From DATAEK01 sp036258055 (GTDB lineage: Bacteria > Acidobacteriota > Vicinamibacteria > Vicinamibacterales > 2-12-FULL-66-21): a stretch of 50,892 bases of DNA. The notes under the pieces are model-generated. The model had not been told where the DNA came from, did not search any database, and saw nothing but the letters and a program-made list of their open reading frames with translations. Position 1 is the stretch's first letter. Every line of letters begins with the position of its first letter. Made by a program: the position numbers and the translations under genes. The DNA lies in assembly GCA_036258055.1 (NCBI GenBank), contig DATAEK010000115.1:1-50892 (forward strand), given 5' to 3'. Shown piece by piece: positions 39,636-50,100 of this stretch.

Positions 39636-40185
39636 TCACTTGCCCGCGCCGCACGTCGCAGACACCACACGGATCGACTCAATGGTGATCTCCGGGGTAT
39701 TGGCGGCGGTCAGCTCGCCGGCGGTCGCCGGGGGCTTTCCACTCGTACCGACTGCGAGCTCACGCCGCGCGTCCTCCTCGTGCTTGAACTTGCCGACGAT
39801 TTCCACGCGCTGGCCAGCATAGGTCTGCAGGTCCTTCTCCTTGTCACCCGTCACCCTGTAGACCTTGCCGACGTCGCCGGCGCTGCCGGACGTGCCGGTC
39901 GGTTCAGGAGGCGTGGTTGGTTTGGTTTGGGGCTCGGACGTCTTTGGCGCTGACGCGGCGGGCTTCAGCGTCGCGCGCGTGAGCACGAATTCGTCTGACA
40001 TGCCGACATTGGCCGCCATCGGGCGCGCTTCAGCACGTCCGCTTCTTTCTGCACACAGCCTGCAACCGTGATGCTCTGGTTTGGTTGTGCGACTGCGTCT
40101 GGCTTGGCTGCGGCGTCTGCGCCCCTACGACGACGGCGCAGGCCACGACAGCTGCCAGTGAAGCTGATAAGAAGGTCTTACGCAT
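39636..40185 (-). pseudogene. Frameshifted gene for a small exported protein
   Basis: A good ribosome site (aaggag) and ATG at 40185 start a signal peptide (RKTFLSASLAAVVACAVVVG). The frame then reaches a stop after 51 codons. A second frame carries NQSITVAGCVQKEADVLKRA. A third frame starts at MAANVGMSDEFVLTRATLKP and runs to 39636, with GDVGKVYRVTGDKEKDLQTY, AGQRVEIVGKFKHEE and IESIRVVSATCGAGK. Joined, these give one sensible protein of about 180 residues: signal, linker, and an OB-like domain starting with a VAGCVQ motif. Two single-base shifts are needed. Either the gene is dead, or the assembly has errors. Confidence 0.7.
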
Positions 40186-40270
40186 CAGGTTTCTCCTTTG
40201 CTTGACTGCTTGACTGGCGATGACCAATTCATGTGCAAAGAGAAACACCAGATCGGCACGCAGCTCAGAC

Positions 40271-40699
40271 TTATCCGATTCGCGACGGTGTGGCCGTGGG
40301 GCGCGACACCTCCTTGAGCACCTCACCGAGCAGCGTCTTCGGCCCCTTGCGCGCGATGTCCGCTTGCGAGACAACGCCGCAGCACTCACCGGCCTCATCG
40401 ACAACCGGAACCCTCCTCACCTGGTGTTGTTCCATAGTCCGACAGCAGTCTTCGATGACAGTATCGGCCGTCACGATGATCACCGGCGACGACATGCAAT
40501 CGCTCGCGGTGAGTTCGAGCGGGTTTCTCCCCTGCGCAACGGTGCGACAGGTGATGTCGCGATCGGTAATCACGCCGACCGGTTTGCCGCGGTTGCCGCG
40601 TTCGACCACCGGAATCTCGCCGCAGTCATGCTCGACCATCAGCCGTGCGACATCACGGAGCGGGCTCTGTGGATGGCAACAGACGGGATCTTTCGACAT
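40271..40699 (-). CDS. Tandem CBS-domain protein, copy 2
   Basis: The 142-residue protein has CBS1 (DPVCCHPQSPLRDVARLMVE, IPVVERGNRGKPVGVITDRD) and CBS2 (SPVIIVTADTVIEDCCRTME, VRRVPVVDEAGECCGVVSQA). It contains many cysteines, including three CC pairs, which is unusual and may reflect redox or metal sensitivity. The likely full family N-terminus would add about five residues upstream (VREIM), but no start codon is found there. An aggagg lies 28 bases before the ATG, so the true start may be non-standard. It is near the universal stress protein gene, a common partner of CBS proteins. Confidence 0.88.
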   Translation of the reverse strand: MSKDPVCCHPQSPLRDVARLMVEHDCGEIPVVERGNRGKPVGVITDRDITCRTVAQGRNPLELTASDCMSSPVIIVTADTVIEDCCRTMEQHQVRRVPVVDEAGECCGVVSQADIARKGPKTLLGEVLKEVSRPTATPSRIG

Positions 40700-41269
40700 G
40701 ATCTCGCGAACCTGCCTAAGCCACCTCCTGAAAGCGGGTCATACTGCCGCGCAAAAATGTCGGCCGCCATTCCTCTGGCCGGAGGAATTTGCCGTCGCTC
40801 TTCGGCATGCGATGCCGGTCGCCATCGACAGAATTGACGTACTGCAAACAAGGCACAATAGATGTGCTGCAGTGTGATGAGACACCCATTCGACATCTCG
40901 CGAACCGAGGGTGAGACCAGTCAGCACGATCGCGCCGGAGGCTGGTCCTTTGTCGACAGCAATCGGGTCGTACCACTGTGATGAATCGACCTGTCGCTCT
41001 TTCCTGCAACGCCTGGGCCGAGGACTTGGACTCCCGACGAGCTGGAGTCCGAGCTCATGCCGTCCGTCACGATACGCGGCTCACTCGCGATCGTGATCGT
41101 GCCGGGCGGCCCAACCAGAGAGGAAGGGGCCCAACAGCGAACCATCGCAGCCATGGTTCCACCGATGCTCGCGTGAAAGACGTGACGCCTTCTATCTGTG
41201 CAGTTGATCCGGTTGAGGACCGAGCTTCGCGTCTAAGCGCTTCATAGTGAGCGCGCCGCAGCCCGCGAG
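40700..41269. other. Stretch without a convincing gene
   Basis: These 570 bases hold no gene that I can support. One forward frame open from 40987 to 41176 reads TWTPDELESELMPSVTIRGS, then LAIVIVPGGPTREEGAQQ, before a stop. It looks protein-like but has no start except a late ATG (41056) and no recognised family. It may be the end of a decayed gene. Confidence 0.4.
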
Positions 41270-42175
41270 TCACGCGCGCAGCGTCAGCACCGGGCAGGTC
41301 GCCTCGCGGATGATGTGGTTCGTGGTCGAACCAAACAGCCATCGATCGATGGCGCCCTTGCCATGTACTCCCATCACAATCAATTCGGCACGAGTGTCAG
41401 CAGCCACGCGAAGGATTTCTCGAGAGGCTTTGCCGGATTCCACGCGCTCCTCCGGCTGACACCAGGTGCGTGCCTCGTCAGGGATCGCCGCCTTGAGGCG
41501 TGTCATCGCGTCCTGTTCAAGATAGCGATGGTATTCGGGCACGTTGAAATGCGCGGCCTCGCTTGGGTGGGGGTGCTCGGTCACGCCTTCGACGACGTGC
41601 AGCAGGATTAGGCGCGCGTCAGCTTCCTTTGCGAGTGACAACGCGTACTCGAGGGCTCGGCTCGATGCCTCCGAGAGCTCGAGCGGACACAAAATGGTCT
41701 TGTAGGTCGCTGGACCAGGGGCCGGGGTGTGAACGGGTGGCGGTACGGTCAAGACCGGGCGTTGCGTCGTGCGGAGCACTTTCTCCGTCACCGATCCGAG
41801 GATCAGGCGTTCGAATCCTCCGCGGCCATGCGTCCCCATGATCAGGAGATCCGCGGAGATGTCATCGGCGTGTCGCACGATCTCTTTCGCGGGAGAGCCA
41901 GCCTTGACGGCGAACGCAAGACTGACGTCGGCCGGCGTCAACGGCCGACAGAAGCGGCGGACCTCTTCGCCGACTTCTTCCGGCTGGAGAGCTGGCAGGA
42001 GTGGCACATCCCCCGGTACCGTCGAGATGGGCACCAACGGCTGCGGTGCACTGTACACATGAAACACGGTGATCGGCGCGGCGTACCATTTCGCGAACAC
42101 GATCGCATGCTCGAGTGCGTGGCGCGCACCCTCTGAAAAGTCGACAGGACATAGGATGCGCTGGATGTCGGCCAT
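41270..42175 (-). CDS. Universal stress protein with two UspA domains
   Basis: The 301-residue tandem UspA protein binds ATP in each half. Domain one has QRILCPVDFSEGARHALEHA and the loop LLIMGTHGRGGFERLILGSV ending in RPVLTVP. Domain two has KTILCPLELSEASSRALEYA and LIVMGVHGKGAIDRWLFGST. Both loops carry the G-x2-G-x9-G-(S/T) nucleotide motif. ATG 42175 is preceded by ggagg at five bases; an in-frame GTG four codons earlier is less likely. Such proteins support survival in starvation, hypoxia or redox stress. It is close to the second CBS protein gene on the same strand. Confidence 0.95.
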   Translation of the reverse strand: MADIQRILCPVDFSEGARHALEHAIVFAKWYAAPITVFHVYSAPQPLVPISTVPGDVPLLPALQPEEVGEEVRRFCRPLTPADVSLAFAVKAGSPAKEIVRHADDISADLLIMGTHGRGGFERLILGSVTEKVLRTTQRPVLTVPPPVHTPAPGPATYKTILCPLELSEASSRALEYALSLAKEADARLILLHVVEGVTEHPHPSEAAHFNVPEYHRYLEQDAMTRLKAAIPDEARTWCQPEERVESGKASREILRVAADTRAELIVMGVHGKGAIDRWLFGSTTNHIIREATCPVLTLRA

Positions 42176-42352
42176 ATCAACCTCCACTTCGCCTCCGAAT
42201 GTGTTCAGCGGGAGCTCCCGCGCGCCCGGTGCCGGCCGACCTCTTTGTTAATCCACAAAACGACTGCATATTGCACGCCCGCCCGTGGCGCCCGTGGGCG
42301 TAGCTCAGCTTTCGAAAGCACGCTCTTTGCATCACCAGTAATGGAGCTCACC

Positions 42353-42655
42353 ATGAAGAACCTCGTCCTGACGCTGCCAACCTTTGGATTCATCGTCAGC
42401 ACTCGAGCCGCGCTCGCCTTCGGCGTCGGCTTGCTCGCAGCGAACAGAATCTCCGAATCTCGACGACGGGCGATTGGGTCGACGCTCGTCGCGATCGGTG
42501 CGGTGACGACGATCCCTGCAGTGATGTCGGTAGTTCGCCATCGCTTTACACGCGGTCAACCCGTCAAAGGAACAGTACCTGGCGTCGGTCGCGATGAGCG
42601 GCTGATTGGGGCCGAGCGCTTTCCGCGAAAAGGCGATGACGAGAATAGCCATTGA
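42353..42655 (+). CDS. Small predicted membrane protein
   Basis: The 100-residue product has two hydrophobic stretches (TRAALAFGVGLLAANRI and IGSTLVAIGAVTTIPAVMSV), separated by SESRRRA, and a polar tail (GVGRDERLIGAERFPRKGDD). This looks like a short two-helix hairpin with both ends on one side. ggag lies six bases before ATG 42353. The gene ends 11 bases before the cytochrome-propeller gene and may share its transcript. I do not recognise a named family. Confidence 0.7.
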   Translation: MKNLVLTLPTFGFIVSTRAALAFGVGLLAANRISESRRRAIGSTLVAIGAVTTIPAVMSVVRHRFTRGQPVKGTVPGVGRDERLIGAERFPRKGDDENSH

Positions 42656-42666
42656 GGGAATGAAAT

Positions 42667-43977
42667 ATGAGGGACCGCACGTTCTTCGCATTCGCGCTGC
42701 TCGTATTCCTCGCCGCAGCGCTTGCGCAGAGACCGGCGGCGCAGCAGGGCGCAGCGCCCAGCCGACAGTCCGGCGCCGCAGGACGGCAAGGCGGACCACC
42801 GCAAGTGCAAATCCCGGATGGACCTGGTCGTGAGCAGGTTCAAGCCACCTGCAGTGCGTGCCACGACTTGAATCTGATCACCAATTCGTTTGGGTACACC
42901 AAGGAGGGATGGCAGGACCGCATCTCGACGATGGTCGCGCTCCCGCCCGAAGCATCGAGTGTCATCTCGACCTACCTCGCGGAACACTTCGCACCCAAGC
43001 CAGTGCCCGGCGCGGTCCTGATCTCCGGGCCGGTGACGGTGAACATCCGGGAATGGCTGTTGCCCACTCTGGGATCACGCCCGCATGACCCGCTCGCGGC
43101 AGCCGACGGTTCGATCTGGTGGACCGGGCAGTACGCCAACCAGATCGGTCGGCTCGATCCACGAACGGGCACGTTTCGAGAGTTCCCGCTCCCGCCGGGT
43201 TCGCAGCCGCACGGTCTCGTCGAAGATCGCAACGGCGAGATCTGGTACACCGGGATTCAGAAGGGCGTGATCGGTCGACTCAATCCAAAGACTGGCGATA
43301 TCCGCGAGTATCCGCTGAACGAGCCTGCCGCACGGGGTCCTCACACGCCGATCTTTGATCAGAAGGGTGTGCTCTTCTTCACGCTGCAGTCCGGGCATGT
43401 GGGAAGGCTCAACCCGACCAGCGGGGACATGCTCATCGTCAAAACGCCGAGCAACAACACCTATCCATACGGAATTCAGGTCAGCTCGCAAGGCGTTCTC
43501 TGGTATGTAGATTTCCGTGGCAACCGAATCGGAAGCGTCAATCCGGTGACGATGGCGATCAAGGAGTACGCGCTGCCGAACCCGGATGCGCGGCCGCGGC
43601 GACTCGCGATCACCCCGGATGATGTGATCTGGTACACCGATTTTGCGCGCGGGTATCTCGGTCGCTTCGATCCGAAGACGGGCACGGTTAAGGAGTGGCT
43701 CTCGCCCGCAGGAAAGAATTCGGAGCCGTATGGCATCGCCGCGATCGGCCGCGTCGTGTGGTACAGCGAGTCTGGCGACCGGCCCAACACGCTGGTGCGG
43801 TTCGACACGCAGACCGAAACGTTCCAGACGTGGGCCGTTCCGTCCGGCGGTGGCGTGATTCGCAACATGATGGCCACACGCGACGGCCATCTCGTGCTGG
43901 CGTGCAGCGGCGTGAATCGGGTGGGCGTCGTGGAGGTCGGGAGCCGCAGCGCCAATCAAACGGGCCAAATCAGGTAA
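42667..43977 (+). CDS. Exported cytochrome c-like protein fused to a Vgb-type beta-propeller
   Basis: The 436-residue protein has a signal peptide (residues 1-20), then a Gln/Gly-rich linker, and a haem c motif CSACH at 62-66 in QVQATCSACHDLNLI, with SGYTKEGWQ-like cytochrome c features after it. From about residue 125 a Vgb/streptogramin-lyase-type propeller runs to the end, with repeats such as GSIWWTGQYANQIGRLDP, GEIWYTGIQKGVIGRLNP and VIWYTDFARGYLGRFDP. These are typical blades. The lyase activity on streptogramin antibiotics is known only for Vgb itself; most related proteins have unknown roles. A periplasmic electron-transfer or redox-sensing function is more likely. gaggg sits before the ATG. 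Confidence 0.85.
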   Translation: MRDRTFFAFALLVFLAAALAQRPAAQQGAAPSRQSGAAGRQGGPPQVQIPDGPGREQVQATCSACHDLNLITNSFGYTKEGWQDRISTMVALPPEASSVISTYLAEHFAPKPVPGAVLISGPVTVNIREWLLPTLGSRPHDPLAAADGSIWWTGQYANQIGRLDPRTGTFREFPLPPGSQPHGLVEDRNGEIWYTGIQKGVIGRLNPKTGDIREYPLNEPAARGPHTPIFDQKGVLFFTLQSGHVGRLNPTSGDMLIVKTPSNNTYPYGIQVSSQGVLWYVDFRGNRIGSVNPVTMAIKEYALPNPDARPRRLAITPDDVIWYTDFARGYLGRFDPKTGTVKEWLSPAGKNSEPYGIAAIGRVVWYSESGDRPNTLVRFDTQTETFQTWAVPSGGGVIRNMMATRDGHLVLACSGVNRVGVVEVGSRSANQTGQIR

Positions 43978-44152
43978 GAGGAGGGTGCGTCAAAAGCCGT
44001 TCGACCTTTTCGCGAAGGCAGTGAAACGGGAGGTTGGCTCACCACACTCCGACTATCGGCGGCAGACGAATGGATGAGATTCACGCGGGTTTTGGCTTCG
44101 TCAGCATGACTGGCCTCGTACGCACGTCGATGAACGTCTTACGCTTCCGGTA

Positions 44153-46870
44153 ATGCCCGACCCGCACAAGCCACTGCGCGACGATGTGCGGATGCTCGGC
44201 GAGCTGCTGGGCGAGACGTTGCGACAGCGCGGCGGAGATGCGCTGTTCGCAACTGTCGAACGCGTGCGGGCGCTGGCAAAGAGCGGACGGGCGGGAGACC
44301 AGCGGGAAATCGAATCGCTCGCAAGCCTGCTCCACGAGCTGCCTGTCGAGGCCGCCGTGCCGGTAGCGCGTGCCTTTTCACATTTCCTGACGCTCGCGAA
44401 CATCGCCGAACAACACCATCGCATCCGACGACGCCGCGCCTATCAGCAGGATCCTGCGGCGCGCCCGCAGCCCGGGTCGTGCGACGAGGTCTTCGCGCGT
44501 CTGATCGAAGACGGCGTCGAGCCCGACGCCTTATACGGCGCGGTCGTGTCGCTGCGCATCGAGCTCGTGCTCACCGCGCACCCCACGGAAATCACGCGGC
44601 GGACGTTGGTTTACAAACAGCTGCGCATCGCGGAGGCGCTGGCGCAACTCGATCGGCCGGACCTGACCACGCCCGAACGCGGTGAGCTCATGGAAGCGCT
44701 CCGGCGCGAGATCACCGCGACGTGGCAGACCGAGGAGATCCGGCCCGAGCGCCCGACGCCGGTGGACGAGGTCATCGGAGGCCTGCTCATCTTCGAGCAG
44801 ACACTCTGGGACGCCCTGCCTCGCTATCTGCGGACGATGGACGCCGCGCTCCGTCGAACGACGGGACGCGGGCTGCCGCTCGACGCTGCGCCCATCCGCT
44901 TCGGGTCGTGGATTGGCGGCGACCGCGACGGCAACCCGCACGTCACGCCTGACGTCACCCGCCTCGCCTGCATCGTCTCGCGCTGGATGGCTGCCGACCT
45001 GTACGAGGGGGAGCTCGATGCGTTGCGCCTCGAACTGTCCATGACCGAGTGCACGCCGGAGTTGCGCGCTCGCGCAGAAGGCGCGCGCGAGCCGTATCGG
45101 GCGGTGCTTCGGGTCGCGCGCGATCGCTTGCGAGCGACCCGCGATCGTCTCGGACGCGCCCTCACGGCCGGCATGGCGGAACAACGTTTCGTCATCGACC
45201 GACGCGCCAGTAGCCCTGAAGAAGACCGGCTCGGAGCCCGGCAACCGGCTGACGACGCTGAGGTCTACGAGAACATCGACGACTTCGTCGAGCCGTTGCG
45301 CCTCTGTTATGCCTCGCTCGTCGAAACCGGACAGAAGATCATCGCCGGCGGCCGCCTGACCGATATCCTTCGGCGCACCGCGGCGTTCGGCCTGACATTG
45401 GTTCGTCTGGACCTTCGGCAGCATGCGTCACGGCACGCCGCCGCGATCGACGCGATCACCACTCACCTCGGCCTCGGCACGTTCAGCGACTGGGGTGAGG
45501 GACGGAGGCAGGCGTTCCTCGTGAGCGCGCTGCACGATCGGCTGGAGGTACCTCCGGGACTTGTTGCCGATGACCAGACTCGGGATGTGCTCGAGACCTT
45601 CAAGGCAGCCGCGGCCATTCACACTGAATCGCTCGGCGCCTACGTCGTCTCGATGACGCGCTCACCCTCCGACGTACTCGCCGTCGCGCTCCTCCAGCAA
45701 CAGGCCGGCGCTCGCCTGAGGATCGTGCCACTCTTCGAGGAAGTCGAGACGCTGCGAAGCGCGCCGGCAACGATGCGCGCGTTGTTCGAGCGACCTGTCT
45801 ACCGCGATCGCATCGCCGGACGTCAGGAGGTGATGATCGGTTATTCCGATTCGGCGAAAGACGGCGGACGTCTGACCGCGAACTGGGAGCTCTACAAAGC
45901 CCAGGAAGCGATCGTCGACGTCTGTCGCGCGGCGAACGTCGAGCTCACGCTGTTTCACGGGCGAGGCGGCAGCGTCGGCCGCGGCGGTGGCCCGACGTAC
46001 TTGGCAATCCAGTCGCAACCGCCGGGATCGCTGAACGGACGCATTCGCGTCACCGAACAAGGGGAGATGATCCAAGCGCAGTTCGGCCTGCCGGAGATCG
46101 CGGGTCGCACACTGGAGGTTTACACGACAGCTACGCTCGCTGCGACGCTGACGCCCGCCCAGCCGGCGCTCTCGGAGTGGCGCGAGGCCATGGATCGTCT
46201 GGCCGAGGTCGCGCGCACCGCGTATCGCACCGTCGTTTACGAAACGCGGGAATTCATCCCTTACTTCCGCACGGCCACTCCGGAACAGGAGCTGGCGGCG
46301 ATGCCGATCGGCAGCCGGCCCGCACGCCGGCCGAAAAAAGGAGAAGACGAAGGCGTCGAGTCGCTGCGCGCCATTCCGTGGGTGTTCGCGTGGACGCAGA
46401 CGCGGCTGCTGCTGCCTTCGTGGTTGGGAGTCGGGGAGGCGCTGGCGTCAGCCTTCGATCGCGGCGAGCGAGACCTGATCGCGCGGATGTACCGCGACTG
46501 GCCGTTCTTCCGCTCGACGCTTGGGCTGATTGAGATGGTCCTTGCCAAGGCGGACGCGCACATCGCCGCGCAGTACGACCGGCAGCTCGTACCCGAAGAT
46601 CTCATGCCTGTCGGAGCGGACCTCAGACGTCGCCTCGATACCACGATCGGCACGCTGCTCCAGGCCAGCGGGAGCGACCGGCTGATCGCGCACAATCCAG
46701 TCCTGCGGCGATCGATCGACGTCCGCAACCCGTACGTCGATCCGATCAATCTGGTCCAGATCGAGCTCCTCCGGCGGCTGCGCGAGAGCGACGACGTCGA
46801 CTCTCAGCTCTGGCATGCGTTCATGGTGACGGTCAACGGCATCGCCGCCGGCATGCGCAACACCGGGTAG
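44153..46870 (+). CDS. ppc: Phosphoenolpyruvate carboxylase
   Basis: The 905-residue enzyme adds bicarbonate to phosphoenolpyruvate to give oxaloacetate, refilling the citric acid cycle. All signature parts are visible: VLTAHPTEITRRTL with catalytic His143, FGSWIGGDRDGNPHVTPDVT, GYSDSAKDGGRLTANWELYK, the glycine loop LFHGRGGSVGRGGGPTYLAI, and VTEQGEMIQAQFG. The C-terminus ends NGIAAGMRNTG, the conserved tail used in inhibition by aspartate or malate. Length and motifs match bacterial enzymes. It stands alone with no neighbouring central-carbon gene. The ATG at 44153 gives the expected N-terminus. Confidence 0.97.
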   Translation: MPDPHKPLRDDVRMLGELLGETLRQRGGDALFATVERVRALAKSGRAGDQREIESLASLLHELPVEAAVPVARAFSHFLTLANIAEQHHRIRRRRAYQQDPAARPQPGSCDEVFARLIEDGVEPDALYGAVVSLRIELVLTAHPTEITRRTLVYKQLRIAEALAQLDRPDLTTPERGELMEALRREITATWQTEEIRPERPTPVDEVIGGLLIFEQTLWDALPRYLRTMDAALRRTTGRGLPLDAAPIRFGSWIGGDRDGNPHVTPDVTRLACIVSRWMAADLYEGELDALRLELSMTECTPELRARAEGAREPYRAVLRVARDRLRATRDRLGRALTAGMAEQRFVIDRRASSPEEDRLGARQPADDAEVYENIDDFVEPLRLCYASLVETGQKIIAGGRLTDILRRTAAFGLTLVRLDLRQHASRHAAAIDAITTHLGLGTFSDWGEGRRQAFLVSALHDRLEVPPGLVADDQTRDVLETFKAAAAIHTESLGAYVVSMTRSPSDVLAVALLQQQAGARLRIVPLFEEVETLRSAPATMRALFERPVYRDRIAGRQEVMIGYSDSAKDGGRLTANWELYKAQEAIVDVCRAANVELTLFHGRGGSVGRGGGPTYLAIQSQPPGSLNGRIRVTEQGEMIQAQFGLPEIAGRTLEVYTTATLAATLTPAQPALSEWREAMDRLAEVARTAYRTVVYETREFIPYFRTATPEQELAAMPIGSRPARRPKKGEDEGVESLRAIPWVFAWTQTRLLLPSWLGVGEALASAFDRGERDLIARMYRDWPFFRSTLGLIEMVLAKADAHIAAQYDRQLVPEDLMPVGADLRRRLDTTIGTLLQASGSDRLIAHNPVLRRSIDVRNPYVDPINLVQIELLRRLRESDDVDSQLWHAFMVTVNGIAAGMRNTG

Positions 46871-47134
46871 CGACGTCGTGGACCGACGACACAGCTCACC
46901 TGTGCCTGCTGAAAAGGGCGTTCTTGTGGTGCGCAGAAAGGAGATTTGCCTGGCCGCCGACCTTCGCCGCGCGCGGCGGCGAGCCCATCCGGTTCTGCTC
47001 ATTCAGGGATAGATCCCCGACGCTCAGAAATCAGTTACACTCTGCGCCCAGCCTCGGCGGCGAGGCGACCGATCTGCAACATCACGCGCAGAACGGTCCA
47101 TCCGTAACTGTCTCGTTCTCAGAAGGAGGGTGCT

Positions 47135-50100
47135 GTGAGCGAGCGTTGCCGGTACGCGTGCCGCGTTGTACATCTCACGTTCGGTGCTCTCGCAGTCATC
47201 GGTTTCCTGTCAGCCACTCCCCTCGCCTACGCCCAGAGCCTGTACGGCAGCATCGTCGGGACCGTGACGGACGCACAGGGCTCGCCCACACCGGGCGTGG
47301 TCCTCACGGCGGCGAACACGGGGACTGGCTTCAAGACCGAAGTGACCACTGATGCGGATGGCGCCTATGTTTTCCGCAACCTCCTGCCCGGCACGTATGA
47401 CGTGACCGCCACACTGACGGGGTTCCGGGTGCACGAGGAGAAGGCGATTACTGTGAATGCGGGCAACCCGGTCCGCATCAATGTGACGTTGCAGGTCGGC
47501 ACCGTGTCGGAGCGCGTCGAAGTCGTGAGCGAGACGACGCTGCTCCAGACTGACAAGGCAGACCTGAACACCGTGCTGACGTCGAAGGAGATCACGAATC
47601 TCCCGCTGAACCAATATCGGAACTACCAGGCCCTGATCAACCTGGTGCCGGGCGCGACGCCCGCGCAGTTCCAGAACGCCGAGATCGATACGCCCGGCCG
47701 CTCGCTGCGGACCTGGGTCAACGGCACGCAGCCGAACAGCAACGCGACGCGAATCGACGGCGCCGTATCGGTCAACATCTGGCTGCCGCACCACGTCGGT
47801 TACGTCCAGCCGGCGGAGACGATCGAGACGGTGAACATCTCCACGAACAACTTCGACGCCGACCTCGGCATGGCCGGCGGCGCTGCCGCAACGGTGATCA
47901 CCAAGTCGGGCACGAACGACCTGCACGGCTCCGCATTCGAGTTCTACAACAGCGACGGATTGAACGCGAATACGCTGTTCAACAATTCGTTCGGCATCGA
48001 GAAATCGCCCCTCTCCCGAAACATCTATGGCGGCACGGTCGGCGGCCCAATTCTCCGCAACCGGTTGTTCTTCTTCGGGTCGTGGGAGAAGTTCCGCGAC
48101 CGGCGTGGCTTTACTCAGACCCTGGCGGTGCCGACCGCAAAGATGCGCAGCGGCGACTTCAGCGAAGTTGCCGCGGCATACTCCGGATTCCGGATCTACA
48201 ACCCGTTCACCGGAGGCGCAGGCGGCGTCGGGCGGGATCAGTTTGGCAGCTTCCTGATCCCGTCGGGAATGATCGACCCGATCGCGACATCGATCCTCCG
48301 TGACTATTACCCGCTGCCGAATACCACTCAGGATCTGAATTCCAATCAGCTTCTCGACGACTACTCGACCTCACGCGAAATACAGGTCGATCGAAACAAC
48401 TACGATACGAAGTTCACGTGGCAGCGAAACGCGTCGCACTCGGTCTGGGGCAAGTTCTCCGTGTTGAACGCCGACGTCGTCAACAACTTCTCCCTTGGGT
48501 TCGACAGCGGCAGCCTCGGGCACACCCGCGTTTACGTCGGTACCGCCGGGCACACCTGGACGTTGACCCCTTCGCTGGTGCTCGACGGCAACTTCGGCGT
48601 CGACATCCAGAATCAACAGGTCACGGGTCCGGACTTCGGCAGCAATTTGGGTCTCGAGCTGGGCATCCCGGGCACGAACGATCCGAATGACGGCCGCGCA
48701 AGCGGCCTCCCATCGGTCGATATCACACCGACCGGTCAGACTTTCGGCCAATCCAATGCCAACACCTACTCGATTGGAACCACGCCGAACTGGATGCCGT
48801 TGTTCCGCCGCGAGCGCAGCTACACGTTCAGTTCGGCGCTGACGAAGGCGTTCGCGACCAAACACGAACTGCGTCTCGGCGTCGACATCGTGCGCCATGA
48901 ACTGAACCATCGCCAGGCGGAATTCGGCACGTACGGCCTGCGCGGCGGCTTCACGTTCAGCGGGTTCACGACCGGCGTGCCCGGGTACACCCCGCTGCTC
49001 TGGAACAATTACGCCAGTTTCCTGCTAGGGTTGGCTAACTCTTTCGCGAAGGACGTGCAGACCGAGGAAATGACCGGCCGTGAATGGCAGAGTGCGATCT
49101 ACGTGCGCGACAGGTGGAATCTCACGCCGAAGTTCACGATCAGCGCCGGCCTCCGCATGGAGTACTACCCGTTGATGCACCGCGCGAATCACGGAATCGA
49201 GCGCCTCGATTACAACACGTTCAACGTGCTGATTGGCGGCCTCGGCAGCGTGCCGGAGGACGTGGGCATCAACCTCAAGACGTGGTACTTCGCTCCGCGG
49301 CTTGGCGCGATGTACCGGCTCAGCGAAAAATCGGTCGCGCGCGCCGGCTACGGTCGGACGATCAACCCGCTTCCGTGGTCGCGCCCAATGCGAGGGTCGT
49401 TCCCATACGACATCAACTTCAACCAAACGGCCGATCAGTTCAACTGGGTCACCACGCTGTCTGGCGGTATCCCAAACGTGCCGATCCCGGACACCAGCTC
49501 GGGCGTCGTCAAGCTGCCGCAGGGCGTGTTCATGCGCTCGCCCAATCCGGATGACGTCGATCGCGGCATCATCCAGCAGTGGAATATCGCGTACGAGTAC
49601 CGTCTGCCGTGGGACATTTCGACGGAAATTGCCTACGTTGGCACTCGGACCGACGGTGGCTACGCCGATCTGAACATCAATTACGGCGTGCCGGGCGGCG
49701 GCAACGCGTCACGACAGTACTTCGCGGTAGCCGGAACGACTGCAATTAATGATTGGGCGGCGCGCACCAAGAGTCGCTATCACGCACTGCAGGTCGCGCT
49801 CAACCGCCCATTCAAGGCCGGACTCGCACTGAAGGGAGCCTATACGCTGAGCCGCGCGAAAAACATGACGCGCAACGACGAAGATGGCTGGACGGATCTC
49901 ACGTGGAACACCCCGCTGATGTACGACCAGAACTACGCCCTGGCAGGATTCGATCGGACACACGTGTTCCAGATGGGGGTCATCTGGGAGACGCCCTTCT
50001 TCAGGGACTCGCAGGGGGTCTTGGGCAAGGTGCTCCAGGGATGGCAGGTCAACGGCGTCTTCGCTGCGTTCTCCGGAACGCCGTTTTCCATCGCCGGGAC

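Noticed and set aside
42667..43977. Streptogramin B lyase (antibiotic resistance)
   Set aside because: Only the propeller fold is shared. The cytochrome motif and export signal argue for another role.
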